Shown here in pieces: positions 17,237-26,426 of a stretch of DNA of 64,000 nucleotides. Origin of the DNA: Spirosoma montaniterrae. GTDB taxonomy: Bacteria; Bacteroidota; Bacteroidia; Cytophagales; Spirosomataceae. The notes below the pieces were generated by a model. The model did no database searches, had not been told where the DNA came from, and saw only the letters and a program-made list of their open reading frames with translations. Numbering within the stretch: the stretch's first letter is position 1; each line of letters opens with the position of its first letter. The stretch spans positions 5,374,501 through 5,438,500 of the forward strand of contig NZ_CP014263.1 of NCBI RefSeq assembly GCF_001988955.1, given 5' to 3'. A program made the translations under genes and the position numbers.

Positions 17237-20200
17237 ATGACGACATTCATCAAAGCAATCATTTCCTTTTCGCTCAGAAACCGCTTCTTCGTGTTCTTTC
17301 TGACGGCATTGGCCGTTGTGGCTGGCTGGTTCTGCTACCAGCATACGCCCATCGAAGCCTTCCCCGACGTAACCAATACACAGATCACCCTCATCACGCA
17401 GTGGCCTGGCCGCTCGGCAGAGGAGATTGAAAAGTTCGTGACCATACCACTGGAAATCGGGCTGAACCCCGTACAGAAGAAAACGGACATCCGCTCTACT
17501 ACCCTTTTCGGGCTATCGGTGGTAAAGATTATGTTCGAGGATGGGGTCGATGACAGTTTTGCCCGACAGCAGGTCAACAACCTGCTTGGCAGCGTTGATC
17601 TGCCCGATGGCATCCGGCCCGACGTGCAGCCACCCTACGGCCCGACCGGCGAAATATTCCGCTACACGCTCCGCTCACCCACCCGCTCGGCCCGTGAACT
17701 GAAAACCATCCAGGACTGGACCATTGAGCGGCAACTGAAAAGCATACCGGGCGTAGCCGACGTGGTAAGCTTCGGCGGGGAGGTGAAAACCTACGAAATA
17801 TCAGTTAATCCGCACCGTCTGCTCGATTACAACATTACACCCCTTCAACTCTACCAGGCCGTTGCCAACGCCAACGTTAACGTGGGGGGCGACGTAATCG
17901 AGAAAAATTCTGAAGCCTACGTAGTGCGCGGCATTGGGCTGTTGCGTAACCAGCAGGACATCGGCAACATTGTTATCAAAAACGTGAACGGTACGCCCAT
18001 TATGGTCCGTAACGTAGCGCAGGTGGCCGAGTCGGCCCTGCCGCGCCTGGGGCAGGCAGGTCGCGACAATCAGAACGACGTAGTAGAGTGCATTGTGGTG
18101 ATGCGGAAGGGCGAAAACCCCAGCGAGGTAATCGAACGGGTAAAAGCCAAAATCGACGAACTGAACACGAACATTCTGCCCGCCGATGTCCGGCTCGATA
18201 CGTTCTATAACCGCGAAACGCTCATTCATTTTGCCACGCACACCGTCACCCATAACCTGCTGGAAGGAATTGTGCTGGTAACGGTCATTGTGTTTCTGTT
18301 TATGGCCGACTGGCGCACCACACTCACCGTATCGATCATCATTCCACTGGCTCTGCTGTTTGCTTTCATTTGCCTGCGGCTCAAGGGCATGTCGGCCAAC
18401 CTGCTGTCGATGGGTGCCATCGATTTCGGGATTATTGTCGATGGTGCTGTGGTGATGGTCGAGGGAATCTTTGTGACACTTGATGAACTGGCACACAAGG
18501 AAGGGATGACCAGATTCAATAAACTGGCTAAGCTGGGCATTCTGCGAAAAACCGGCGTTGAGATGGGCAAGGCCATTTTCTTTTCCAAACTCATTATCAT
18601 CACCTGCCTGATTCCTATTTTCTCGTTTCAGCAGGTGGAAGGCAAAATGTTTTCTCCACTGGCCTGGACGCTGGGTTTCGCCCTGCTGGGAGCCTTGATT
18701 TTTACGCTGACGCTGGTGCCGGTGCTCGCCAGTTTTCTGCTTCGCCACAATGTACGGGAGAAACACAACCCGTTTGTCGCCTTCATTACCCGCAACGCCA
18801 CCCGCGCCTTTGGCTATACGTTTGCCCATAAGCGGATGAGCCTGCTCGCAGCAGCCGTGTTGGTAGTGGTTGGGCTGTCGGGCTTTAGCCTGCTCGGTAC
18901 GGAGTTTTTGCCGGAACTGGACGAAGGCTCAATCTACATCCGGGCCTCGATGCCGATGAGCATATCACTGCCCGAATCGGTTCGGCTGACTACGCAGATG
19001 CGCCATATCTTCGATCAGTTTCCTGAGGTGAAGGGGGTTGTGTCGCAAACGGGGCGGCCCAACGATGGCACTGACCCAACGGGCTTTTATAACGTCGAAT
19101 TTCTGGTCAGCATCTTCCCCAAAGAAGACTGGAAACGCAGCCTTACCAAAGCGCAACTGATTGAGCAGATGCAGGCGAAGTTAAGGGCATTTCCGGGCGT
19201 TGATTTCAGCTTTTCGCAACCCATCATGGACAATGTGGCCGAAGCGGTATCGGGGGTGAAGGGGTCTATTGCCGTGAAGGTGTACGGCCCCGACCTGTAC
19301 ACCTTAGAGCGCAAAGCGGGCGAAATTCAGCAGCAGTTAGCCACCGTATCGGGTATCAGCGACCTGGGCGTTATCCGCAACATCGGTCAGCCAGAGTTGC
19401 GGGTCGAACTGGACGAGCAGAAACTGGCCCTCTACGGCGTAAACAAAGCCGAAGCTGAAGCAGTGGTCGAGATGGCAATTGGCGGCAAAGCAGCCACCCA
19501 GATTTATGAAGGCGAACGTAAGTTTGACCTTCGTATTCGGTACGAAAAACCGTTTCGCTCCGACGAAACCGAACTGGCCGCCCTGATGGTGCCAACCCAG
19601 AACGGGGCACAGATACCAATTCGGGAATTGGGCCGCATCTACGCCCAGACCGGCCCAATTCTGATTTACCGCGAGGGCAACCAGCGGTATGGTGCCGTGA
19701 AGTTTTCGGTGCGGGGGCGCGATATGGGCGGGGCCGTTGCCGAAGCGCAGCAAAAAGTAGCGGCTCACGTCCGATTACCGGCGGGTTACTCGGTCAAGTG
19801 GGCGGGCGATTTTGAGAATCAGCAACGGGCCACCCTCCGGCTTGAGCAGGTAGTGCCTATTAGTTTGCTGGGTATTTTCCTGATTCTGTTCGTGCTGTTT
19901 GGTAATGCCCGCGACGCTGGTCTGGTGTTGCTCAATGTGCCGTTTGCCATCATCGGCGGTATTGCGGCCCTGCTCATAACCCACGTCAACTTCAGTATTT
20001 CGGCGGGTATCGGGTTCATTGCCCTATTCGGTATCTGCATCCAGAACGGGGTAATCCTGATTTCAGTATTCAAGAAAAACCTGCACAACCGGCTGTTGCT
20101 GAACGACGCCATTCGGGAAGGCGTCATCTCCCGCATTCGGCCCGTAGTGATGACAGCCCTAATGGCTACCATCGGACTGATCCCAGCCGCCGTTTCCACG

Positions 20201-20341
20201 GGTATCGGCTCCGAAACGTCCAGACCGCTGGCTATTGTGGTTATCGGTGGCCTGATAACCGCCACCCTGCTCACCCTGCTCGTGTTTCCGCTGATGTTCT
20301 ACGCATTCTACCGGGGCCGCATAATCGGATCAATTCAATAG
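17237..20341 (+). CDS. CzcA/CusA family heavy-metal RND efflux pump
   Basis: A 1034-residue inner-membrane RND permease of the HME class, normal in length for the family, with 12 TM segments in two halves around two periplasmic loops. The HME signature lies in TM4 (MGAIDFGIIVDGAVVMVEG, about residues 390-410) and carries the acidic residues of the proton relay. The substrate is likely a monovalent or divalent metal cation, expelled by proton exchange. It is the last gene of the 14.5-20.3 kb operon, driven by the adjacent two-component system. Ag/Cu versus Co/Zn/Cd selectivity cannot be read safely from the sequence. Confidence 0.95.
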   Translation: MTTFIKAIISFSLRNRFFVFFLTALAVVAGWFCYQHTPIEAFPDVTNTQITLITQWPGRSAEEIEKFVTIPLEIGLNPVQKKTDIRSTTLFGLSVVKIMFEDGVDDSFARQQVNNLLGSVDLPDGIRPDVQPPYGPTGEIFRYTLRSPTRSARELKTIQDWTIERQLKSIPGVADVVSFGGEVKTYEISVNPHRLLDYNITPLQLYQAVANANVNVGGDVIEKNSEAYVVRGIGLLRNQQDIGNIVIKNVNGTPIMVRNVAQVAESALPRLGQAGRDNQNDVVECIVVMRKGENPSEVIERVKAKIDELNTNILPADVRLDTFYNRETLIHFATHTVTHNLLEGIVLVTVIVFLFMADWRTTLTVSIIIPLALLFAFICLRLKGMSANLLSMGAIDFGIIVDGAVVMVEGIFVTLDELAHKEGMTRFNKLAKLGILRKTGVEMGKAIFFSKLIIITCLIPIFSFQQVEGKMFSPLAWTLGFALLGALIFTLTLVPVLASFLLRHNVREKHNPFVAFITRNATRAFGYTFAHKRMSLLAAAVLVVVGLSGFSLLGTEFLPELDEGSIYIRASMPMSISLPESVRLTTQMRHIFDQFPEVKGVVSQTGRPNDGTDPTGFYNVEFLVSIFPKEDWKRSLTKAQLIEQMQAKLRAFPGVDFSFSQPIMDNVAEAVSGVKGSIAVKVYGPDLYTLERKAGEIQQQLATVSGISDLGVIRNIGQPELRVELDEQKLALYGVNKAEAEAVVEMAIGGKAATQIYEGERKFDLRIRYEKPFRSDETELAALMVPTQNGAQIPIRELGRIYAQTGPILIYREGNQRYGAVKFSVRGRDMGGAVAEAQQKVAAHVRLPAGYSVKWAGDFENQQRATLRLEQVVPISLLGIFLILFVLFGNARDAGLVLLNVPFAIIGGIAALLITHVNFSISAGIGFIALFGICIQNGVILISVFKKNLHNRLLLNDAIREGVISRIRPVVMTALMATIGLIPAAVSTGIGSETSRPLAIVVIGGLITATLLTLLVFPLMFYAFYRGRIIGSIQ

Positions 20342-20418
20342 AAAATAGTACTATTTATGGTTTATTGCGCTCATACGAGGGCGTCGAAGCCCTTTGCTTT
20401 ACATTTTTCTAATTCATT

Positions 20419-20437
20419 TCTCATGCGGTTCTCATCT
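20419..20437 (+). promoter_or_regulatory. Second copy of the candidate response-regulator operator
   Basis: TCTCATNNNGTTCTCATCT, as at 14417-14435, lies in the 195-bp gap between the CzcA-like gene and the second pump operon, 100 bp before the adaptor ATG. A CTTTTG box ends 16 bp downstream, against 27 bp in the first copy; the 11-bp difference is one helical turn. This suggests both pumps are in one regulon. Confidence 0.6.
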
Positions 20438-20536
20438 GGCAAAGGCTCTTTTGTACCCGTAAGTACGCATGTTCGGGCCCATTGGCCGTACTGTATTTGC
20501 AAAACCTGGTTCGACCCGATAAACGTGAAAATCTAT

Positions 20537-21616
20537 ATGAATCGATACCTCCCGCTCATTAGCTTATGCAGTTTGCTGAGCCTTGCCAGTTGCCAGAAGA
20601 AGGAAGAAAAGAAGGAAGAACTGGTCGAGTTCATGGTTACCAGCCCCTTGAAAAGAGACACGACGATCACGAAAGAGTACGTGTCTCAGATTCACTCGTT
20701 CCGCCACATTGAATTACGGGCGCAGCAGCGCGGCTATATACAGAATGTCTTTGTTGATGAAGGGCAGTTTGTGCGGCAGGGGCAGCTCATGTTTCAGATC
20801 ATGCCCAAACTCTACGAAGCCGAACTGAAGAAAGCGCAGGCAGAAGTTAACTTCGCCGGTATCGAATACCAGAATACTAAAAAACTGGCCGACAACAAGA
20901 TCGTGGCTCCTAACGAGCTGGCTATGGTAGGGGCCAAGTTAGACAAAGCAAAAGCCGAAGCAACCTTAGCCCAGACGCATCTGGAGTTTACAAAGATTAA
21001 AGCACCTTTTTCGGGTATCATGGACCACTTTCAGGTCCGGCTGGGGAGCTTAGTCGATGAAGGCGATTTGCTGACAACGTTGTCGGACAACAGCAAAATG
21101 TGGGTGTATTTCAACGTGCCGGAAGCTGAATACCTCGATTACAAAACGCACCAGCAAAACAACCAGGTACACGTGAACTTAGTGATGGCGAACAACGAAC
21201 TGTTCGCCTATCCGGGCGTGGTGCAAACTATCGAGGCCGACTTTAACAATCAGACCGGCAACATCGCCTTTCGCGCCACCTTCCCCAATCCGAAAGGACT
21301 CCTGCGGCACGGTGAAACTGGTAATGTCCGAATGACCGTACCGCTCAAAAATGCCCTGATTATTCCGCAGAAAGCCACCTTCGAGGTTCTGGAAAAAAAG
21401 TATGTGTACGTGGTGGATAAAAACAACGTGATTCGATCCAGAGAAATCACCATAGCCGCCGAAATGCCACACATTTTCGTGGTGCAGAGCGGGCTGAAAA
21501 AAGACGACCGGATTCTGCTGGAAGGGCTGCGTCAGGTAAAGGAGAACGAAAAAATACACGCCAAATTCATGCAGCCTGAGTCGGTTATAGCTCATTTGGG
21601 TCTGTATGCTGAATAG
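20537..21616 (+). CDS. AcrA/MexA-like RND periplasmic adaptor lipoprotein
   Basis: A 359-residue membrane-fusion protein with a lipobox (LLSLASCQK) followed by a charged Lys/Glu stretch. The lipoyl halves are IELRAQQRGYIQNVFVDEGQFVRQGQLMFQI and FTKIKAPFSGIMDHFQVRLGSLVDEGDLL, separated by a helical hairpin. The beta-barrel and membrane-proximal domains follow. ATG 20537 is preferred; the longer frame from 20357 would add 60 residues across the candidate operator. It is the first gene of an adaptor-pump-channel operon (20.5-26.3 kb) of the hydrophobe/amphiphile type. Confidence 0.93.
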   Translation: MNRYLPLISLCSLLSLASCQKKEEKKEELVEFMVTSPLKRDTTITKEYVSQIHSFRHIELRAQQRGYIQNVFVDEGQFVRQGQLMFQIMPKLYEAELKKAQAEVNFAGIEYQNTKKLADNKIVAPNELAMVGAKLDKAKAEATLAQTHLEFTKIKAPFSGIMDHFQVRLGSLVDEGDLLTTLSDNSKMWVYFNVPEAEYLDYKTHQQNNQVHVNLVMANNELFAYPGVVQTIEADFNNQTGNIAFRATFPNPKGLLRHGETGNVRMTVPLKNALIIPQKATFEVLEKKYVYVVDKNNVIRSREITIAAEMPHIFVVQSGLKKDDRILLEGLRQVKENEKIHAKFMQPESVIAHLGLYAE

Positions 21617-21622
21617 AAGAAT

Positions 21623-21650
21623 GCGCATTCATCATTGCGCATTACACATT
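21623..21650. repeat. Two 14-nt near-tandem units between adaptor and pump genes
   Basis: Two consecutive 14-nt units starting GCGCATT (21623-21636 and 21637-21650) match at 12 of 14 positions. No complementary arm is seen nearby. It resembles a single arm of the inverted-repeat elements elsewhere in the window and may be a decayed one. Confidence 0.4.
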
Positions 21651-21664
21651 AATATATTGACGTT

Positions 21665-24600
21665 ATGTTCACCAAATTCATACGCAGACCAGTATTCGCT
21701 ATTGTGATTTCAATCATGATAGTTTTCGTAGGTACTCTGGCTATCAAGCAGTTGCCCATTTCTCAGTTTCCCGATATTGCTCCTACCACTGTCAATATAT
21801 TTATTGCGTATCCTGGAGCGAGTGCCGATGTATTGGTTAAATCCACGCTGATTACGCTGGAGCAGGCCATCAACGGCGTTCAGGACATGCGCTACATCGC
21901 TACCGATGCCACCAGCGCAGGTGAGGCTACCCTTCGCATTATTTTTGAGCCTGGTACCGACCCGAACGATGCCGTTATCCGGGTGAAAACAAGGGTCGAT
22001 CAGGTGATGCCGCTTTTGCCCGAACTGGTGCAGCGTGAAGGCGTTATCATCACGCCAATCCAGCCCAGTATGTTGATGTACGTCAACCTCTATTCTAAAG
22101 ATAAGAGTATCGACGAAAAATTCCTGTTCAACTACGCTACCGTCAAAATGATCCCTGAAATACAGCGGACGAGAGGGGTAGCGAGGGCACAGATACTGGG
22201 AAGCCGACGCTATGCGATGCGCGTTTGGCTAAATCCCGAACGGATGCGGGCCTACAACATCTCCGTTGAGGAGGTCATGAAGGCTATTGGCGAACAAAGC
22301 ATTATTGGTCGACCGGGCCGGATCGGTCAAAGCTCTGGTATTGCTGCCCAGTCGCTGGAATATGTACTTACCTACAAAGGAAGGTATAACAAGCCGGAAG
22401 AGTATGAGGGCATTATAATTCGGGCCAATTCGGAGGGGGAAAGCATACACCTGAAAGATATAGCCAGGGTTGAACTGGGCAGTGAGTTTTTTGATATCTA
22501 TTCCAATTTAGATGGCAAAGCTTCGGCGGCTATCGTGCTGAAACAGAATTATGGCAGCAACGCGAGTGATGTCATAGCCGAGGTGAAAGCGAAGCTGGAA
22601 GTGATGAAAGCCTCTTTCCCGCCGGGCGTAGATTACAAAATAAGCTATGATGTTTCTCAGTTCCTCGATGCGTCCATCGAGCAGGTCATCGACACGCTGC
22701 GCGATGCGTTTATCCTGGTCGCTTTAGTTGTTTTTATCTTTCTGGGCGATTGGCGTTCTACACTGATACCAATTCTGGCGGTTCCGGTATCGTTGATTGG
22801 AGCGTTTTTTGTCATTCAGTTTTTTGGTCTTTCCATCAATTTAGTGACGCTGTTTGCCTTAGTGCTGGCTATCGGTATTGTGGTCGATGATGCGATAGTG
22901 GTGGTAGAGGCCGTACACGCCAAGATGGAGGAAGAGCCGCACCTGTCTCCGTTTAACGCGGTCAGAAAAGTGCTGGGCGAAATCAGCGGAGCCATTATCG
23001 CCATCACTGCCGTTATGGTGTCGGTGTTCCTGCCTATTTCATTTATGTCGGGGCCGGTCGGTACGTTCTACCGCCAATTCTCCATCACGATGGCCAGTTC
23101 CATTGTAATCTCGGCCCTCATCGCGCTAACACTCACGCCCGTGTTGTGCGCCATGTTGCTGAAAAACAATCATGGAACTGGCCGGAAGAAAAACCTGCTG
23201 ACCCGCCTGCTCGACCGGTTCAACCGGGGGTTTGATACCCTGACAGGACGTTATGTGAGTCTGCTGAAAATAATTGTCAACCGCCGAGTTCTTACGTTTG
23301 GTATCCTGCTCGCGTTCGGGTTGGGAATCGTCTATGAGAATACTGTTCTGCCCGCCGGGTTTATCCCGAACGAAGATCAGGGTACGATTTACGCCATTAT
23401 CCAGACGCCACCGGGGTCAACCCTGGAAAAAACCAATGAAGTGTCGCAGCGGCTCCAGAAAATCTGTGAGGAAATCGAGGGAGTAGAAACGGTGTCTTCG
23501 CTGGCTGGTTACGAGATTATGACCGAAGGACGTGGTTCTAACGCCGGTACGTGTCTGATCAACCTGAAAAACTGGTCGGATCGCAAGCATACCGTCAAGG
23601 AAATCATGGAAGAACTGGAGGAGAAATCGAAGAGCCTTGGGGCCGTTGTTGAATTCTTTGAACCACCAGCCATTCCCGGATTTGGTACGTCGGGCGGTTT
23701 TTCGATGCGTTTATTAGACAAAACCACCGATACGGACTATCGTGAATTCGACAAAATCAACAAGCAATTCATGGATAATCTGGGCAAGCGGAAAGAACTA
23801 ACGGGCCTGTTTACCTTTTTTGCCGCCAATTACCCGCAATACGAACTTGAAATCGATAATAAGCTGGCAATGCAAAAAGGCGTGTCTATCGGCAAAGCGA
23901 TGGACAACCTCAACATTATGATTGGCAGCACCTACGAACAGGGATTTATTAAGTTCAACCAGTTTTTCAAAGTCTACGTGCAGTCTGATCCGAGCTTCAG
24001 AAGGTTGCCCTCCGATATTCTGAAGCTGTTTGTTAAAAACGACGAAGGCGAAATGGTGCCCTACTCAGCCTTCATGACGCTGAAAAAAGGGCAGGGGCCG
24101 AATGAAATCACCCGGTTCAATTTGTACAACTCAGCAGCCATACAGGGGCTTCCGGCGAAGGGCTATACCACCGCCGATGCCATACAGGCCATTCGGGAAG
24201 TAGCCAGTCAGACATTGCCAAGGGGCTACGACATTGCTTTTGAAGGGCTATCCTACGACGAGTCGATTCGGGGGAACGAGGCTCTTTATGTATTCCTGAT
24301 TGTATTGGCTTTCGTTTATTTTGTTTTAGCTGCCCAGTACGAAAGTTTTATCATTCCATTGGCAGTAGTGTTTTCATTGCCGGTTGGCGTATTTGGTTCG
24401 TTTCTGGTACTCAAGCTGATGGGGCTGGAAAACAACATCTATGCTCAGATTGGCCTTATCATGCTGATCGGTCTGCTGGGTAAAAACGCCGTATTGATCG
24501 TTGAGTTTGCCGTTCAGAAGCGGCAGCAGGGCGAAACTATTCTAAACGCGGCCATTGAAGGGGCAAGGGTCCGTTTCCGCCCAATTCTGATGACCTCCTT

Positions 24601-24883
24601 CGCCTTTGTAGCGGGGTTGATTCCGCTGCTCATTGCAACCGGCGCGGGAGCAATTGGCAACCGTACCATTGGCGCATCGGCCCTGGGGGGCATGCTGTTC
24701 GGAACCGTTTTCGGGGTTATCATCATCCCTGGCCTGTACTACATATTTGGCAGTCTGGCCGATGGCCGGAAAATGATTAAAGACGAAGATGACGAGTCGC
24801 TGAGCGACAATCTGGTTCATCAATTAGATGCTTTTCCCATACCTGAAGAAAGTACCAATCATGCTGAAAAGACGCATATATAA
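21665..24883 (+). CDS. AcrB/MexB-like (HAE1) RND multidrug efflux permease
   Basis: A 1072-residue inner-membrane RND pump of the HAE1 class. The N-terminus is typical (MFTKFIRRPVFAIVISIMIVFVGTLAIKQLPISQFPDIAPTTV). The proton-relay segment in TM4 is LVLAIGIVVDDAIVVVEAVHAKMEE with the two Asp residues, and the second half carries LIMLIGLLGKNAVLIVEFA. The C-terminal tail is acidic and cytoplasmic. Substrates are likely drugs, detergents or other hydrophobic compounds. The next gene (channel) starts 23 bp before this stop, showing translational coupling. Confidence 0.96.
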   Translation: MFTKFIRRPVFAIVISIMIVFVGTLAIKQLPISQFPDIAPTTVNIFIAYPGASADVLVKSTLITLEQAINGVQDMRYIATDATSAGEATLRIIFEPGTDPNDAVIRVKTRVDQVMPLLPELVQREGVIITPIQPSMLMYVNLYSKDKSIDEKFLFNYATVKMIPEIQRTRGVARAQILGSRRYAMRVWLNPERMRAYNISVEEVMKAIGEQSIIGRPGRIGQSSGIAAQSLEYVLTYKGRYNKPEEYEGIIIRANSEGESIHLKDIARVELGSEFFDIYSNLDGKASAAIVLKQNYGSNASDVIAEVKAKLEVMKASFPPGVDYKISYDVSQFLDASIEQVIDTLRDAFILVALVVFIFLGDWRSTLIPILAVPVSLIGAFFVIQFFGLSINLVTLFALVLAIGIVVDDAIVVVEAVHAKMEEEPHLSPFNAVRKVLGEISGAIIAITAVMVSVFLPISFMSGPVGTFYRQFSITMASSIVISALIALTLTPVLCAMLLKNNHGTGRKKNLLTRLLDRFNRGFDTLTGRYVSLLKIIVNRRVLTFGILLAFGLGIVYENTVLPAGFIPNEDQGTIYAIIQTPPGSTLEKTNEVSQRLQKICEEIEGVETVSSLAGYEIMTEGRGSNAGTCLINLKNWSDRKHTVKEIMEELEEKSKSLGAVVEFFEPPAIPGFGTSGGFSMRLLDKTTDTDYREFDKINKQFMDNLGKRKELTGLFTFFAANYPQYELEIDNKLAMQKGVSIGKAMDNLNIMIGSTYEQGFIKFNQFFKVYVQSDPSFRRLPSDILKLFVKNDEGEMVPYSAFMTLKKGQGPNEITRFNLYNSAAIQGLPAKGYTTADAIQAIREVASQTLPRGYDIAFEGLSYDESIRGNEALYVFLIVLAFVYFVLAAQYESFIIPLAVVFSLPVGVFGSFLVLKLMGLENNIYAQIGLIMLIGLLGKNAVLIVEFAVQKRQQGETILNAAIEGARVRFRPILMTSFAFVAGLIPLLIATGAGAIGNRTIGASALGGMLFGTVFGVIIIPGLYYIFGSLADGRKMIKDEDDESLSDNLVHQLDAFPIPEESTNHAEKTHI

Positions 24884-26294
24884 CTGCCTGGCAGTGGGTT
24901 CGCTGGCGGTAGCAATAATGGCCTGCAAAACTCCCGCTTTGACTACCCGGACAGAGAACCGCGCTGTTCCGGTACAGTATGGCAATTCGACCGACTCAAC
25001 CAATTCGGCTCAGCTAAAGTGGCAGACGTTTTTCACCGATGCCAACTTGGTAGCCCTGATCGACACGGCCCTTCGTAACAATCAGGAACTGAACATTACA
25101 GCGCAGGAAATTCAGATTGCCCAGAACGAGATTCGAACCCGAACCGGCGAATACCTGCCCTTTGTAGGGCTGCGGGGCGGGGCGGGTATCGAGAAGATAG
25201 GCCGTTATACGCTGCTTGGTGCCACCGAAGCGGGTGCCGAAATCCGGCCCGGCAAAGAAATTCCCGAACCGTTGCCCAACTTTTCGGGCGGTGCTTTTGC
25301 CACCTGGGAGGTAGACATCTGGCATAGGTTGCGGAACGCCAAGAAAGCAGCCGTGAATCGGTATCTGGCGAGCGTAGAAGGGCGTAATTTCACCGCAACA
25401 AATCTGATTGCCGAGATTGCTACGTCGTACTATGAGCTGCTGGCCCTTGATAATCAGCTCGATATTGTTCGGCAAAACATCGAGATTCAGACCAATGCGC
25501 TGAAGATCGTTCGGTTGCAGAAAGAAGCCACCCGAGTAACCGAGTTGGCAGTGCGCCGGTTTGAAGCGCAGGTACTCAACACGCAGAATATCCAGTATGG
25601 CATTCAGCAGCGTATTGTAGAAACGGAGAACCATATCAATTTTCTGGCAGGGCGGTATCCGCAACCTGTTGCCCGCAACTCAGCGGCATTTAATACGCTG
25701 TTGCCAGCTACTATCCACACTGGCATCCCGGCGCAACTACTGGCTAACCGCCCGGACATTCGTCAGGCCGAACAGGAACTGGCGGCTGCCAAATTAGACG
25801 TGCAGGTAGCCAGAGCAAGGTTTTACCCATCGCTGGGTATTTCGGCTGGACTTGGTTATCAGGCATTCAATCCGGCGTATTTACTGAAAACACCTCAGTC
25901 GCTGTTGTTTTCGCTGGCGGGCGACGTAGCGGGACCGCTGATCAACAGGAATGCAATCATTGCCACGTATTACAGTGCCAACGCCCGGCAGATTCAGGCC
26001 GTTTATAACTACGAGCGTACTATTCTTAACGCTTATGTCGAGGTTGCCAATCAGCTTGCCAGAATTGGTAATCTTGAGAAAAGTTACGATACCAAATCGA
26101 AAGAGGTAGAGGCACTGACCCAGTCGATTACGATTTCCAACACGCTGTTCAACTCGGCCCGCGCCGACTATATGGAAGTCTTGCTAACCCAGCGCGAGGC
26201 CGTACAGTCGCGGTTCGAACTGGTCGATACCCGGATGCAGCAGATGAACGCAGTAGTCACTATTTATCGGGCGTTGGGGGGCGGATGGAAGTAA
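24861..26294 (+). CDS. NodT/OprM-like outer-membrane efflux lipoprotein
   Basis: A 477-residue outer membrane factor with a lipobox (VAIMACKTP) and duplicated OEP coiled-coil halves (LVALIDTALRNNQELNITAQEIQIAQNEIRTRTGEYLP; later LLANRPDIRQAEQELAAAKLDVQVARARFYPSLGIS). The LANRPDIRQAEQEL motif is typical of the NodT/OprM subfamily. It forms the exit duct for the 20.5-24.9 kb pump. The ATG at 24861 overlaps the pump gene by 23 bp, so it is the last gene of a tightly coupled operon. Confidence 0.94.
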   Translation: MLKRRIYNCLAVGSLAVAIMACKTPALTTRTENRAVPVQYGNSTDSTNSAQLKWQTFFTDANLVALIDTALRNNQELNITAQEIQIAQNEIRTRTGEYLPFVGLRGGAGIEKIGRYTLLGATEAGAEIRPGKEIPEPLPNFSGGAFATWEVDIWHRLRNAKKAAVNRYLASVEGRNFTATNLIAEIATSYYELLALDNQLDIVRQNIEIQTNALKIVRLQKEATRVTELAVRRFEAQVLNTQNIQYGIQQRIVETENHINFLAGRYPQPVARNSAAFNTLLPATIHTGIPAQLLANRPDIRQAEQELAAAKLDVQVARARFYPSLGISAGLGYQAFNPAYLLKTPQSLLFSLAGDVAGPLINRNAIIATYYSANARQIQAVYNYERTILNAYVEVANQLARIGNLEKSYDTKSKEVEALTQSITISNTLFNSARADYMEVLLTQREAVQSRFELVDTRMQQMNAVVTIYRALGGGWK

Positions 26295-26426
26295 GCGGCA
26301 AAAACCATGTGATGAATTTGTTGCCATTGACTGCATAGAATTACTATTTTGTTAAGGTTGCTATCGGAAGTGGTTTGGAGCAGGGCATGTCCCAATTTTG
26401 TGCCCTCAACCAACATAGCACATTCG

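Noticed and set aside
17801..18829. 342-codon open frame on the minus strand within the CzcA-like gene
   Set aside because: It lies wholly antisense to a strongly supported RND pump gene, has a low-complexity Gln/His-rich composition and no domain pattern.
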